A stretch of 64,000 nt of DNA from Notospermus geniculatus (GCA_002633025.1 NMRB01002318.1:43219-107218); one strand, 5' to 3'; numbered from the stretch's first letter, positions 22,517 through 35,514 are shown. Translations and numbers: made by a program. The notes: generated by a model from the letters alone, not told the origin.

Positions 22517-22875
22517 AGGACATTATTTTGAGCCACCCTGTATATGCCTCCATTTTCTTATTGTGGGCTTAGAAATTGTGATTATAGAGCAAAATATGGC
22601 CAAAACCAGTTGATTGCAAAATATTTTCATAAAATGCACGTCATATCTTCATGAATGGTATGAAGAATGACTTTGATTACCGGGTACGGTAAAAGTAATG
22701 GGACATGATTTTGGGCCACCCAGTAGATGCTTCCTTTTCTTATCCTGGGCTTTACAAATTGTGATTATAGAGCAAAATATGGCCAAAATCAGTTGGTTAC
22801 CAAATGTTGCGATAAAACACACGTCATCATCTTCATAAACGGCAAAAGAGTGACTTTGATGGTGGTAAATGTAAG
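22517..22875. repeat. ~175-bp two-copy tandem duplication
   Basis: Copies at about 22517-22690 and 22699-22875 share GTGATTATAGAGCAAAATAT, GGCCAAAA-CAGTTG, ACGTCAT and GTGACTTTGAT. They are diverged by roughly a fifth by eye. Confidence 0.88.
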
Positions 22876-24190
22876 CAATGATGGCGGCAATCATAGCTAT
22901 AGTCAGAGTAATTGCATTGAGATTTGAGACGTAATTGGTGACAATCGTGCCGAGATTGCTCAGGGCGGCATCGCTATGATTATTCATTATCTTCACCTTA
23001 ATCGTGTTGTGAGCCAAAGCTTGATATTTCGATGATGCAGGCGTTGAAATTATGGAGTTCGAGAACCAGAGTTGCAGGATGTAGCTAATTCTGGCAGTTA
23101 TCTCTTGTTGATTGTCGCAGATACGTCACTTGAGGAAGTCCCTGAAATCCCCGTATTATGGGGGTTCCCAAAATGACGTCATTAAAATGTTCTCACTGCC
23201 TCGTCTAGTGTCATCTTGGCAAGAAATGGGAGATGTTACTGCTATGAGAAGCCACCACCAGGTAGCAGTCATTGGACGTCGACGTCACAGAGAAGAAATG
23301 CACACTACAGCATCATCTATAATGACACGAGGCCATGGCTTACATCTGTGACATCAGATTTGTGATGTTCTAGAACAGCTAACAGGTGGTGGCCTCTAAC
23401 CACTGCAAGTCTCCTATTGGCAGAGATAAAAGGGTTAATTAAGTCAGTGTGTTTTTTAAAAAGAAGTACTTTCTGACTTTTTGTGAACATAAACCAGAAA
23501 TTGAGATAGTTTACTTGATTTCACTTGCATTATCACTTGGTCTGAATACAACTGTCATAGTTTATCAAAACCAAACACCCTAGGGAAATGCAATAGTGTA
23601 TTTTTGCATGAATGACCATTGATATTGGAGGTGGTCTTTAAAGTACGGCATCTCCACATGTACTTTCCTGATGGTAACCATTGGTACGTACAAAGTACAA
23701 AGAACCGTCGCATGATGAAATACGTAAAAAAGCGATAGCATTTCATCTTCACCTGGCTGCCTTCAGTCAATTTCACACAATTCCAATTCTTGCCGCTGTA
23801 AGGAAATGAGACTGAACTCGACCTGGCCAATTGCCTTACGATTCGACTCGACTTTCTCGCAAGACATCGCTATCATATTTCTTCAACGATTGGAAAAAGA
23901 TTAGATACCTGACGTCATTCACCGTTTCTTTAGTTACAGACAATGTCTTGCTTCTGGAGAAAGGAAGAACCATGCGGATTGTCATTACGCACAACTGTAG
24001 CAGATGGCTCGCATAACCTGATGCCCTGTAGGTTAGAGATTGGTGACGAAATATCCGATACCCCTTGTCCCCTCACTAATGATGTACACCATTGGCCAGA
24101 AGTTTAGAGACACCAGCTTTTCACCGGTAATGCTGATGCAGCAGACAGATCCAGGAGTTTTGCAGATCCAGGGACCATGTTGCCAGGGAG
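22876..24190. other. Unique non-coding stretch with two TGACGTCA sites
   Basis: No gene is recognised. TGACGTCA occurs at 23174-23181 and 23910-23917, and GACGTCGACGTC near 23276. Confidence 0.5.
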
Positions 24191-24298
24191 GGGCAGTTTG
24201 CAGTGGTTGGGTGTCGGACTTGATATCAAGAGGTCAAGAGTTTGATTCCCAGCTGAGTCGCCACTTTGAATTAGGCTTCATTCATTATGAACTAGGCC
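24190..24298 (+). mobile_element. tRNA-like SINE head cut by a MITE
   Basis: GCAGTGGTTGGGTGTCGG (A-box-like) and GAGTTTGATTCCCAGC (B-box-like, about 24237-24252) are spaced as in a tRNA. After GCCACTTTGAATTAGG the sequence passes into the MITE at 24299. Remnants of the SINE body may follow the MITE at 24555-24600. Confidence 0.6.
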
Positions 24299-24554
24299 TG
24301 AAGCCTAATTTATACTTTGACGCAAGACCATTGGCGTCTGACGCGGGATCAAATCTGGACGCCTACGTCGCGGAATTGATTCATAGTCCAGCGAACTTAT
24401 TGCGACGCCGATCCGTTACAAAATGACTCAGTCAAGTAATTTACTGCCTCGAGATTGGACGCTGACCAAATCGCATGACAGGGTCGGCGTCGAACGCAAG
24501 ACCGTGCGTCGGTCGCCAGCGATGGTCGTGCGTCGAAGTATGAACTAGGCTTGA
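24299..24554. mobile_element. CpG-rich MITE with ~25-bp TIRs
   Basis: Left end TGAAGCCTAATTTATACTTT plus GACGC; right end GCGTCGAAGTATGAACTAGG plus CTTGA. These are inverted repeats with about four mismatches. The 255-bp interior is full of GACGC/GCGTC words and is far richer in CpG than its surroundings. No coding capacity. Confidence 0.85.
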
Positions 24555-25109
24555 TATTGTCCTCGAGTTCCCCAGTAAGGTTTATGGAGAGACAAGTAAT
24601 GTAATGATGGCATTGACAGAAGCTTCATATAGAAATTTCAGATCATCACCTGAAATAGTTGGGCTACTGTTGTCCAACTGCTTTCAAATTATGAACAATT
24701 TTTGGCATTTTCTGCAAACTTTGGAGCAAACCAGTACAAAATTGTGTCAATCCTATAAAGTACAGAGGATGTTGTTGATGTGCATTTCTCAGGCCCTGGC
24801 AAAACTTGCCTTCTTTAATGAAACAGGGAAAAAATGTGCCCAGCTCCCAGCTGGTACCTGGGATTCAATTACATTATCAAGTCGGTGGAAGGGCATCTGA
24901 GCTTCTGCTCCTGTCGTCTCTGCGTGGTGGGTGGTGACAAAGGGAGAATGACTGATTACCTCAGGATGGGGAAGGGAGATGCCAGTTTATTGGTCAAAAT
25001 ACCACATCCAGGGAACATACATTGTATAATGGGAAGATAAACTCTTTGAGATGGCAGCAGTCTGTTGATGGTTGGTTTAAAGAAAGTGAACAGCACTGGG
25101 GAAACACCA
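24555..25109. other. Unique stretch, nothing firm
   Basis: About 550 bases with short frames only. Confidence 0.45.
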
Positions 25110-25218
25110 GGGCCCGTATTCATAAAACTACTTAAGTCTAAGTGTGACACTTATCCTTTGTTCAACACAAAAGATAAGTACCACACTTTGACCTAAGTAT
25201 GTTTGTGAATATGGACCC
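25110..25218. mobile_element. Palindromic MITE, GGGCCC-TATTCATAAA family, copy 1
   Basis: Left arm GGGCCCGTATTCATAAAACT and ACTTAAGTCTAAGTGTGACA; the right arm ends TGTTTGTGAATATGGACCC. The arms run almost to the middle, where CAACACAAAAG lies. The same family is at 62684-62806. Confidence 0.92.
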
Positions 25219-26220
25219 AAAGGTATATGATCAAGTTGTATGGTGCTTCGAGTCGTATTTGGATTTCCAGTTCAAATTAAAATCATGACATTAATCATAC
25301 AAAACTGAACAACTGTCCGTTGAGGATGTGCTGTGATGATAATTTGTAAGAAGTACATTCATATAGCCTACCACCATTTCTAGCCAGGAATGCCCTTTTC
25401 ACAAATAAAATATCAATGATAAATGTTTCTTCTGCTGGAAGTGAAACTGAATCACCTTTGGGACACATTCCCCTCTATATATATTCAATGGTCCATTCTT
25501 ATCACAAAATAGGCCTTTTGAGTTGATAGTTCTACAGGCTTCGATCATGACATTTTTTCTCGTCAAAGTTTTCCAAATGCTCCCTTTGGCATTGTTTGTT
25601 ATTTTCTTGAAGTTCTTGTTGCCGTCTGCTGAGCCTCAAGGCATCTGCAGCCATACAATCAGAAACTGACGTCGACCGCCAGAGTTCCAGCTGTCGCTTT
25701 GTAACTGCGCACAAAGAATAAGCCCTTAACTCGTCGCCGCTTTCTTATTCAACCAACTACGCGGGGTTCTCATCCCCGCTGATGATTTTCTCCGAAGGAA
25801 TACCTGTAGCGCTGCGTTAAGATTATCCATTAATGGCCAACATGAGCAGTCATTTGTCTAAATGGCTGTCTTAATTGTTTTTATCTCCCTAGCGTCCGCT
25901 TAGAACTGAGGAATCATATCACAGTTCACCGTTGCTTCCAGCGAGTGTACAATGTTCCATTCCCTGTGGAGGAGTTTGTGAAAATAGGTTCCACGTTGTT
26001 TGGACCTTGCTTCTCTGGTGATTCTCATGGGAATGAAATATGAGACTCTGTTTACCTTTCTTGTTAACTAGCTATAGTATATTGTCCTCGAATGGGAAAG
26101 GCAGTGCGACCACTTGTGTTCAGTGGGGGGATGGTCATTTGAAGTGACAGCCATTTCTTCTACTACCAACTGCACTGTAGTGAAGAGGATTTCCATTGTC
26201 TCAATCAATCGTGGTCCCAC
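25219..26220. other. Unique stretch, nothing recognised
   Basis: About 1 kb. No repeat family or domain-bearing frame was seen. Confidence 0.5.
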
Positions 26221-26224
26221 TTGA

Positions 26225-26575
26225 ATTACTTACAGCAATTTTTGTGGCACGTTGCTGATCCACCACAAACTGATGTAGGCAACATGTCTTCTCAACTCTG
26301 TTCAAGAAGCAAGTTTCCTTTTGAAACAAATACCATACAAGTTTGACACTGGGTTCTCAGCCAGTCTTCATGCGTTCGAGAAAATTTTTCTTGCTTCTTG
26401 CTGTTGCTGGCCCCACATATTCACTAATTTTGTGGTGCATTGCTGACACCACAAAGTACATCGACAAGGCAGTCCAAATATCAAGATGTCTGATTCGCAG
26501 CAGTCTTCAATGCTTTCAAGAAGTTGTTGCTGCTTCTTGCTGATGCTTGCAACCGAACACAGTACTTTTTGTGGC
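26225..26575. repeat. Old ~150-bp diverged tandem repeat
   Basis: Related phrases recur: TTTTTGTGGCACGTTGCTGA, TTTTGTGGTGCATTGCTGAC and TACTTTTTGTGGCTACC, each with AGTCTTCA-GC and TTGCTTCTTGCTG nearby. Alignment is loose, so the number of copies (two to three) is uncertain. Confidence 0.55.
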
Positions 26576-28085
26576 TACCATAAAAATTGCTTGCTTTGAG
26601 CAAGAAAACTTGCCCTGTTATCTGCGGGATTTGGGGCAAAAAATCCAGATGATCCGGTAAATTTGTCCCACACTTTCTTACAAAATATGATGCTCTGGAT
26701 AGGGATGGGTTGGCCTACTTCTGTTGTTATTTTTATTCTGTGGTAAATCAAGGTGACTGCAATTAGAACACAATTTTTCATCATTCAGCATGTCATACAG
26801 CACCGCTAGGTCTTCTCAATTACAATATTTGGCTATCAAAATATCTTCATAATTGAAGCAATTTAGGTTTAGATTGTGCTGATTTGGTGAAAGGTTTTAT
26901 TACAAAGTCAATTTAAAAGAGATTACAGTTATTTTGGATAACCTTTTTGACACAAAATGAGGCCTACTTTGGAAATATAACTTTTCAGAATCTCTGATCA
27001 TGGTTCTATAAAAAAACATTTTGACACTATAAGGCCAATTGCTGCAAGTTATTCTCCTTTTTTCAAAGGAAAAAAAATGAAATGATGCTGGGAAGCTTTT
27101 GATGTGGTTTGCCCTAATCTTGAAGTATCGGATTGCACTGATTGCTACCGTAAACGCTAAAAATAGACCTACAAACGAGACAGAAGAAATCATTAATGAT
27201 TGGTCGACGGCAGTTGTAACCACCGGCAAGAAATCACGTGATCTCAAACTTTCATTCATGAAGTACCCTACCGCGATGTAAACATTAGCTTATATGGTAA
27301 AATTCTCATGCTCGTTTCTGATTGGTCGAAAGAATCGAGGGTTATGCGTCTCTTGCAACGTTCCATTAGTTGGAAAGCTTTCCGGGACTTGATAAGAAAG
27401 GGTATTGTTAAGACCAAACGACGAACGAGGCTGATGGTGAAAGGATAATCTTCTTCCCTGTCAAAGCAGAGAGAGGATGCTCGCCACGTTTTCTCCATTT
27501 TTGTAGCAAATGTCGCTGACTTTTAAACGGAGCGATTTTTCCTTCTGAAGAGAAAATCAATTTCTTTACAACATATATTCGTTCGCCAAATAAGGGCGTA
27601 CCGTCTGTGGTATTTCCGGGTCGGGTAATTTTCATCAGCACCATAGGGGGTGCTGCAGTTTCTGAGGCCTTAAAGGGAAAAGATATATTTGATGACAATG
27701 AGTATGTCTTGTATTTTGAAACCAATAATGATGGCTTTTGAAATCGAAAAGCCTGACTAGGAAGTAAAATGCCTTTGTCGCTTTCAATTTGTTTGATCCC
27801 AAAATGTCAGGGCTTTGGATATGCGAGAATGCTATTACTGTATGTTTGTGGTTACACTGTATGACATTTGCAGAAGTACCGATCACATTGGAAGTTTCAA
27901 ATGATTTGAACCTAATCGGAATTGTTATTTCAAATCCAGGGCTAGAGGTATGCAAAGAATAACAATGAATATCCTGTGCATCATTTTTCAAATCCATTAC
28001 TTTAAAAAAAGAGCTTCTTTGGACATTTTCCAGGTCTGTGTAGATCCTGTCAACTCACCATAATAACAAGTAACGGGGAATGGAT
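26576..28085. other. Unique non-coding stretch before the first gap
   Basis: Minus-strand frames of 105-120 codons occur (26900-27259, 27408-27725, 27635-27997) but none shows a domain. CTAAAAATAG is present near 27158. Confidence 0.45.
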
Positions 28086-28745
28086 NNNNNNNNNNNNNNN
28101 NNNNNNNNNNNNNNNNNNNNNNNNNNNNNNNNNNNNNNNNNNNNNNNNNNNNNNNNNNNNNNNNNNNNNNNNNNNNNNNNNNNNNNNNNNNNNNNNNNNN
28201 NNNNNNNNNNNNNNNNNNNNNNNNNNNNNNNNNNNNNNNNNNNNNNNNNNNNNNNNNNNNNNNNNNNNNNNNNNNNNNNNNNNNNNNNNNNNNNNNNNNN
28301 NNNNNNNNNNNNNNNNNNNNNNNNNNNNNNNNNNNNNNNNNNNNNNNNNNNNNNNNNNNNNNNNNNNNNNNNNNNNNNNNNNNNNNNNNNNNNNNNNNNN
28401 NNNNNNNNNNNNNNNNNNNNNNNNNNNNNNNNNNNNNNNNNNNNNNNNNNNNNNNNNNNNNNNNNNNNNNNNNNNNNNNNNNNNNNNNNNNNNNNNNNNN
28501 NNNNNNNNNNNNNNNNNNNNNNNNNNNNNNNNNNNNNNNNNNNNNNNNNNNNNNNNNNNNNNNNNNNNNNNNNNNNNNNNNNNNNNNNNNNNNNNNNNNN
28601 NNNNNNNNNNNNNNNNNNNNNNNNNNNNNNNNNNNNNNNNNNNNNNNNNNNNNNNNNNNNNNNNNNNNNNNNNNNNNNNNNNNNNNNNNNNNNNNNNNNN
28701 NNNNNNNNNNNNNNNNNNNNNNNNNNNNNNNNNNNNNNNNNNNNN
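28086..28745. other. Assembly gap, 660 N
   Basis: A run of N with nothing readable. Open frames that cross it on either strand are artefacts. Confidence 0.99.
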
Positions 28746-28999
28746 TCCTCGTGATCCGATTACAAGTGGAAGCTTCCCAAGTCAGTTTCTGGAAATAGGA
28801 GCCTGCGAGTTGTTGGAAGTCACGTTTCTCCATACTGTGCAGCCATGGAAATATCATAATATTTCCATGGTATAGATACATTAAGTCATATCCAGAAAGT
28901 ACAAGGTGTGAACAGTGAATCACTGAAAGTTGCATTTTGAATGAGTGTACCCATTGAAAGCTGCTGATAGGTCGCAACTGAACTGAATGAATGGAGGCT

Positions 29000-29770
29000 T
29001 AAACTGCAAATGAGGACAATGGCATTTTGAAAGTATTACAAACTGAGGACAGTGATCCCGAATGAGTGGCATTGAAAGCTGTCAAATGAGGACAATGGTA
29101 GTGAATCAGTGGTATTGAAAACTGCCAACTGAGGACAATGACCCTGAATGATGGCACTGAGCACTGTCAACCAAGGACAATGGCAAACTGATGACAATGG
29201 CAATGAATGAGTGGTATTGAACACTGTCAACTGAGGACAATGGCAAACTGAGGAAATGGCGATGGATGAATGTATTGAAAACTGCAAACTGAGGACAATG
29301 GCAATGAATGAGTAGTATTGAAACTGCCAACTGAGGACAATGGCAGTGAATGAGTAGTATTGAAACTGCCAACTGAGGACAATGGCAATGAATGAGTAGT
29401 ATTGAAACTGCCAACTGAGGACAATAACCCTGAATGAGTGGCACGGAACGCTGTCAACCAAGGACAATGGCAAACTGATGACAATGGCAATAAATAAGTG
29501 GCATTGAAACTGCCAACTGAGGACAATGGTAGTGAATGAGTGGTTTTGAAAACTGCCAACTGAGGACAGTGACCCTGGATGAGTGGCATTGAATGCTGTC
29601 AACCAAGGACAATGGCAATGGATGAATGTATTGAAAACTGCAAACTGAGGACAATGGCAATAGACGAGTGGTAGGCCTACTGCCAATTGCCAGCTGAGGG
29701 TGGCAGTAAATGTGTGGTGTTGAAAACTGCCAACTGAGGACTTTAAGCACTGAATGATGGTAAAACTGTC
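29000..29770. repeat. ~42-bp minisatellite, about 18 variable units
   Basis: The unit is close to TGAATGAGTAGTATTGAAAC then TGCCAACTGAGGACAATGGC then AA. The best-conserved copies start at 29305, 29347 and 29389, exactly 42 bp apart; others carry insertions such as AAACTGATGACAATGGC. Because 42 is a multiple of three, the minus strand keeps long open frames (up to 245 codons) whose translation is only the repeat. They are not genes. Confidence 0.94.
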
Positions 29771-30736
29771 CAATGGGGTCGATATGCAAGAATGAGTTTA
29801 CTTTTTCATCAGAGTAAGCAGGTATCAATGTAGTATTTTTTGCCCTTTTCCATTTCAGAGGAAAAATACTGGAACAAACTTTCATTTCTTCTAAATCTAT
29901 ACAAACGTAATACAAATGGTGATACAGATTGATTAATGAGTCCAAATGGATTACACATCTGCCCTTCATAAGTTTGCAGTTAAGCGATAAAGGTTTTCTT
30001 TTGGTGACAATGTTGTGTGGGCGTTGAAATGTTCTTAACTGTAGTTGGGATAATGTCAACGTTGTTGCGGTAACTTCTTTCTGGTTTCCTGACGACTCGA
30101 GAAACGCTTTTATAAATGCAGTCGTTTCTTCCTCTGGAATGCCATGATGTGATTTCCTCGGGCAGTTTTCCATTAGTTAATGAAACCAGTTCATTATGCT
30201 GTATTGTACCTTTAGAACTTGGGATATCTACAAAGAGTCTATCATAAAAGGGTGATCCCCACGTTCATTACTTGCTAGGTAACTTCACAATTTAGACAAT
30301 CGGTGGCATTTCTTGGGTTGTCCTGGTTCAGGTCCGCTTTGGGGTAATCCAGACAGAAATAGACACGGCTTTTGTTGGGCTGAGCCTCATTCTGGTCACA
30401 GGCAACTCATGACATTTTAGAGGGATATCCTCCTTAGAATTCATCATATTGTTGGAAGTATGTATACCAACACTTTTATCTTCGTCACTATTTCAAATTT
30501 TTTCAAGTTTTTCTGGACTTCTTAATTACCACAATACTCCAAGCCTATGATATTGTTATGGGAACATTTATCCAACATAGAGCACAAAAAACAACACACA
30601 AAATGATAGGGAACATTTGAGGTCTTTCTGCTTTGCCATTCAAATTCTCGACAACTTGACTTATTGAACTTTTCATGCTCTTTCTGTCCTGTATTCCAGT
30701 CAAATGAAATTGAAGGAATGATGCTGAACTTGGCGC
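29771..30736. other. Mostly unique stretch
   Basis: The non-repeat half of a minus-strand frame (about 29800-30173) lies here. It has no recognisable domain. A phrase ATAGAGCACAAAAAACAACA at about 30577 recurs in changed form near 60699, so a dispersed repeat fragment is present. Confidence 0.45.
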
Positions 30737-30846
30737 TGTATTTTAGAAGCTTCCTTAACTCTAAGGTTTACCTTTAGCTAGTATTGTTTGCAGGGCAAAT
30801 ACAAAAAGGTTGGACCTTAGAGTTAAGGAGCTTGGAATACGGGCCT
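30737..30846. mobile_element. Palindromic MITE, TTCTAGAAGCTTCCTTAA family, copy 1
   Basis: Left arm GTATTTTAGAAGCTTCCTTA then ACTCTAAGGT; right arm ACCTTAGAGTTAAGGAGCTT then GGAATACGGGCC. The centre holds TTGTTTGCAGGGCAAATACA. Related copies are at 31562 and 38133. Confidence 0.9.
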
Positions 30847-31082
30847 TGAAGTTGTTCTCACTTCAGGATGGAAAAATTCAAGTTTTGAGCAAGTTTTGTC
30901 TCTGTGGTAGGTCATGTTCTGTTCCAAACATCGTCATTATCTGTCAGGGATTATAGATACCGCAAGTTCAGGTTAGTTTAGCCATCCACCACCCCACAGC
31001 TGTCAGCGATGGGGTTGAATCTAGGTCTTAATCAGTAAATCTAATAATTACCCATCTAATGCTAACCCTTACCTCAACCTTT

Positions 31083-31135
31083 TCTTTTCTAGCCCTAACC
31101 CTAACCTGTAACCCTACCCCTATCCCTATACCATG
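31083..31135. repeat. Degenerate CCCTAA-like run
   Basis: GCCCTAACCCTAACC is followed by CTGTAACCCTACCCC. Only two perfect telomere-type units are present, so this is a short interstitial run at most. Confidence 0.5.
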
Positions 31136-31390
31136 TAAACCATTCCCCCACAAAACTGGTGGATAGCGGAACTATTCGGAATTTGCATAGATACCGGTAG
31201 TAATTGTACTGCACTATTCGTATCACACATGACAGAAGGGTTTCACACATTGTCAAATGAGTAATTTGACTTGATATGTTTGGCTCTCACGGTTGAGATT
31301 ACAAACATCTGTGCCTGTCACTGTAGTATAGTGTTAGAGTCACTCATAGTGTTACCTTTTATATTTGGTCCTAATTACTAGTAGTTCTGT

Positions 31391-31408
31391 GGGGGGGGGG
31401 GGGNGGGG
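31391..31408. repeat. Poly-G tract with one ambiguous base
   Basis: A run of about 17 G is interrupted by N at 31404. The length is probably uncertain in the assembly. Confidence 0.9.
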
Positions 31409-31561
31409 TTCCACTTTATCCTCCCAAGATTTTATCTCGCTCTGGTGTAGCTGCTGATGCGAGGGTGCCCTTCTAATAATCACTAAGTTCAACATCACTG
31501 GAAGGGCCTACCACCCCAGAAAAACTGATGATGTAAAGGAATTGTTAAAACCAGGAATTAG

Positions 31562-31680
31562 GTCCCTATTCTAGAAGCCTCCTTAACGCTAAGGTCCACT
31601 TTAAGTTTTTGTATTCTGCCCTGCAAACAATACCTAAAGGTAAACCTTGGAGTTAAGGGAGCTTCTAGAATATGGCCCTG
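31562..31680. mobile_element. Palindromic MITE, TTCTAGAAGCTTCCTTAA family, copy 2
   Basis: TATTCTAGAAGCCTCCTTAA starts the left arm; GAGCTTCTAGAATATGGCCC ends the right arm. The centre TTCTGCCCTGCAAACAATAC is in the opposite orientation to copy 1, as expected for a palindromic element inserted either way. Confidence 0.92.
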
Positions 31681-31830
31681 CAAAATGAACCCTGGACTTC
31701 AGTGGTGGCAGGTGTGGATATTTCCACTGTGCCATTCTGACAAATCTGAAATCAGTGATATTTAGCTGCAACTTTTTTTGTTTTGGGGGGGGGGTTGAAT
31801 TTATATAAGGACAAACATGCATATGTACTC
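31681..31830. other. Short unique spacer
   Basis: It contains a run of nine Gs near 31786 and nothing else recognised. Confidence 0.5.
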
Positions 31831-31975
31831 TAAAGCTGGATTTAGCTGCACGCGGTATGCGGATTGCGGAACGCGGTAAGCGGAAAGTTCAATGTATTTC
31901 GCATACAACAAATCGCTTCCGCCGGGGATTCCGCGGCCCTATACCGCATTCCGCGTGTCAGCTAAATGCAGCTTA
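31831..31975. mobile_element. CpG-rich MITE, AAGCTGGATTTAGCTG ends
   Basis: Left end TAAAGCTGGATTTAGCTG plus CACGCGG; right end CCGCGTGTCAGCTAAATGCA plus GCTTA. The interior repeats GCGGTATGCGG/GCGGAACGCGG words on one side and CCGCATTCCGC on the other. It is strongly CpG-rich against an AT-rich background. Confidence 0.88.
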
Positions 31976-33877
31976 ACTTATTTTGTATGAATCATCTACT
32001 AGGTGTGTTACCCTGCTGGCATCAACATTTTGTTTTCCTCTGTGCAAATAAAACCTGTATTGAGAACAAGCATTTCCATTCATGAAAATAGCAAAACATT
32101 TGACAAAAATCATCTGACGTGGATCATTACTCAGATTTGCTTACGAAAACACATCCATTCACATGGTAACGTAGTCAAAAATTTTCCAAAAAGCTAGGGG
32201 TAATTGTATCTATCCTGAATTTGAGCAGAGATTACAAGAAGTGGTATGTTAGTCGATGCTACTTGGCGATGACACACAGTGATTTTGTTTCACACTAAGC
32301 TGCCCTGTGCATTTGTACAGAAATCTTACACTTTGTTGTGTTGAGACTGAATATTCTACGACGGAACGAAACTTGATTCACTTGTTTACCTAATGACGTT
32401 CGCGATCATCCCGCTACAAGCTTTGTTCCCGATAATCAATGTGTTAGCTTCGATTGGCATAACCGATCAATCACTGACATCAATCAATGACGTTCTCGGG
32501 GAACACCCCAATCATGTGCGTAATTCCATATATAACTCATTATTTTCGTCATGGGCGGGATTCCCTCTGATGTCGAGGGCTTAACGCTGAAACAGGAGTA
32601 AGTTGTTTTCGCCATTACTAAACGATGATTCATCGCAAATAACGCGACAGGGTGTTTCCCCGTTTTCTGTTGTTTGATCTCAAAATGATGGTTTATTTGA
32701 TTATCGGTCGTGACATTTTGATTAATCAATTTATCACACTATTTAGAGACAAACCTGATGACTCATACACAAATAACGTCCAGGGGTGTTTTCCACTTCC
32801 CCTGCCTTTCATCGTCAAAACAATCTTGTCTATTTTAAAAGTAGGCGGCCTGGTTTGTCATCGTAAATTTTTATTTCATTGTCATATTAGGTCTGTGTAA
32901 ACTTTTTGTTTAAGTTGCAACTTCTTTCAAAGTCAACAACTTAATAAGTTTGGGTGCGGTCCTAAGTTGATTTTTTTTCACTCTAAGGTTCAATGTGTAT
33001 AGTTTAGGTGTCCTGATTTATCTTAAAGGTCTATTTCATTGTCATATTACATTTGTAAACTTTGTCAACTTTTGGCAACTTTCTAAAGTTGATCACTTGA
33101 TATACTTGGCAGTGGTCCCAATTCAATTTCTCATCGCTCTAAGGCTCAACATTTAAATTTTAGGCCCCTACTTGATGACATTTTGGAAATGTTGTTTGGT
33201 TGATGACACCCTTTCCAGACCTCTCCCTTTCAACTGCAGTTCTGCAGGGACGTTGACTCTAAAAGGCAAAAGTTGTTCCGACACCAGTTGTGTTTACATG
33301 GGATTTGATATCAGTCATCCCTAAATCTCCCTAAATATAACTTCTTCCAATTATCTCCTTCCTGTGGGATTAAACCTCCCATTGCATGACCAAATCCGTT
33401 TTGATATTGTTTGTAACCCTACCATATTTACACATGTGAGACCATTCAGAAACATGGCTTATCCACCCATACACTCGGTACATATAGAATTTCATGAAAG
33501 GCAGCGTGAGGAAAACCCTTGTTTGTTGTAAATGTCACAGCGAGGATTTCCCAGTCCGGTGAGATCGTTGCCCACTCATTTCCGTGTTGAATCCGAGTGG
33601 GAAATTGTTCTCTATTGTTGGGACCAGTTTTTTTGGCGAGTTCAAGAAAAATAGGAAGTCACAGTGTTCGTTCTCGATGATCTCTTACCTTTGACCTTCA
33701 TCCTTCACATCAGTTGCAAATGCAGTTGCCATGAGTTCCTTCTGATTTTACAAGTCAATTGAATGTGTTAATAGTGTGCTATAGCAGAATGAAAAGGCCT
33801 AAATTCCACCTTCAAATGCTTTAATTTGGATGCATTTCATCTTAGTTATCTTGAATGGTCCGAAATGTCGGCCAGGA
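31976..33877. other. Unique non-coding stretch
   Basis: No gene is recognised in 1.9 kb. Two loosely similar segments (about 32870-33000 and 33030-33150, both with TTTCATTGTCATATTA and CTCTAAGG-TCAA) suggest an old ~150-bp duplication. Confidence 0.5.
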
Positions 33878-34195
33878 AAATCCTAGGGGACACATCCAAG
33901 AGGATGGAAAGTCCTAGGGGACAAATATCCAAGAGGATGGAAATTCCTTGGGAACAAAATCTCCCAAGAGGATGGAAAGTCCCTGGGGACAAATGCCTTA
34001 GAGGATGGAAACTCCTAGGGGACAAATGTCTAAGAGGATGGAAACTCCTAGGGGATGCAATGTCTAAGAGGATGGAAACTCCTAGGGGACAAATGTCTGA
34101 GAGGATGGAAACTCCTAGGGGACGCAATGTCTAAGAGGATGGAAGCTCCTAGGGGACAGATGTCTAAGAGGAATGAAAGTCCTCGGGGACAAATA
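33878..34195. repeat. 33-bp minisatellite, about 9-10 copies
   Basis: The unit is close to CTAAGAGGATGGAAACTCCT then AGGGGACAAATGT. The 33-bp length keeps one frame open on each strand (102 codons plus, 93 codons minus) with an 11-residue repeat, which is an artefact of the unit size. Confidence 0.95.
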
Positions 34196-35514
34196 TCTAT
34201 GGATGAAAAATCCCATGGATGAAAAGTAAGGGCCAAATTGTCCTCTCTCTGTGCCTCATATGGGCCTGGGGGTGTTTGGGTATTGGTCATTGTTACCAGA
34301 ATGTTCTCGACATAACCCTGTATTCATATTTCATTTAGGACTATTTTTGGTACTAGAAAATGCTGAAAATGAATATTTTCTTAAAATTTCTGGCTGGGAT
34401 TGCCCACTCAAAGGACACGGAAGGTCAAAGTTGGAGAAACTCTTCAGAGTGCCTGGGAGGCCTTCTTAATCACCAATTATAGATGATACAGCTGTTAGTC
34501 ATTGGTAAACACCAGACATCAAGCAAGCAATCCGATATTTAAAAAAAATGTCCATTTCTGAGTTTATTTTCTATTATTGGTAAATAGGGATATCCTCTTG
34601 AGATCAATATCAATTACCTATAGGATTTGTCATGCGATCATTGATTGGTGATCGAAGTGACCTTTCCCGGCTGTATGGGGACACCTAACCCGTAGAAAAT
34701 GCCAATTTTGGAAGCCCAGTATCGATCTTAAATAAACAATGAATCATCAGGAACCGGAATATAGATTACTAATGAAGCTATTCTTGACAGCGAGGTGTTT
34801 TCCCATATTGGGGAATTCTCCTAAGTAACCTTTAAAAGTTGTGAAAAATTCCAAGTGGGTGGAATTGGAACGTATTACTTTGTAGTTGAGAAGATAATAT
34901 AATATTGCTTTATAGTTGTTTTATTGCTCTTGTGATTGATCTAGACACTGATGATTCACATGAGATCTAATTAATACCAATTATTTTTTTGCAGTAATCT
35001 GTTAATAGAATGTTTTGACTGGGATTTTATTGGGATTTTCGTAGGATCATCCTAGATTTGATGAATCATGATACATATCTAGAATGTTTCTTTACAATAA
35101 TGTTAAGGCTGATTTTGGATTGTAATGTATCGAAGAAAAGGAAAAAGTTCTCCAATTTATGCCCCTTTTTGGTGCAGCCATTTTGTTGAACTGCACGTGT
35201 GATGGAATTAAACTGAGATGGAACAGTTATAGATTGTTGTATTAAAGAACAACAAAGTCCAAGAACAATGTTTCTTTCACCGTAAAGCCTGTGGACCTAG
35301 GCAGAAATCGACTTAACGATGTAATTCTGGAGTAACATGCACAGATGCTTCCATTGGCCAAGAACCTGTCTTCTACATCCACTTTCCCCCAGAGGCCAAG
35401 TTGCTACAGTGTGCTTTGGTCTGATTAAAAACTTAACTTAGACCAGGCTGGCAATGCACTTGAAGTGGTAATATGATGTGAAACTTAGTACTTTCCACTG
35501 TAGGCTAATACAAA
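34196..35514. other. Unique non-coding stretch
   Basis: AT-rich, with no element recognised over about 1.3 kb. Confidence 0.5.

Noticed and set aside
27997-28977. A 326-codon minus-strand open frame
   Set aside because: Most of it is the 660-N gap; the readable ends are short and have no domain.
29036-30173. Long minus-strand frames rich in SLPLSS-like repeats
   Set aside because: Translation of a 42-bp minisatellite whose length is a multiple of three; no sign of a real repeat protein.
31083-31135. CCCTAA-like run as a telomere or chromosome end
   Set aside because: Only two perfect units within ordinary flanking sequence.
33826-34290. 11-residue-repeat open frames
   Set aside because: The 33-bp minisatellite stays open in frame; the same is seen on the opposite strand.
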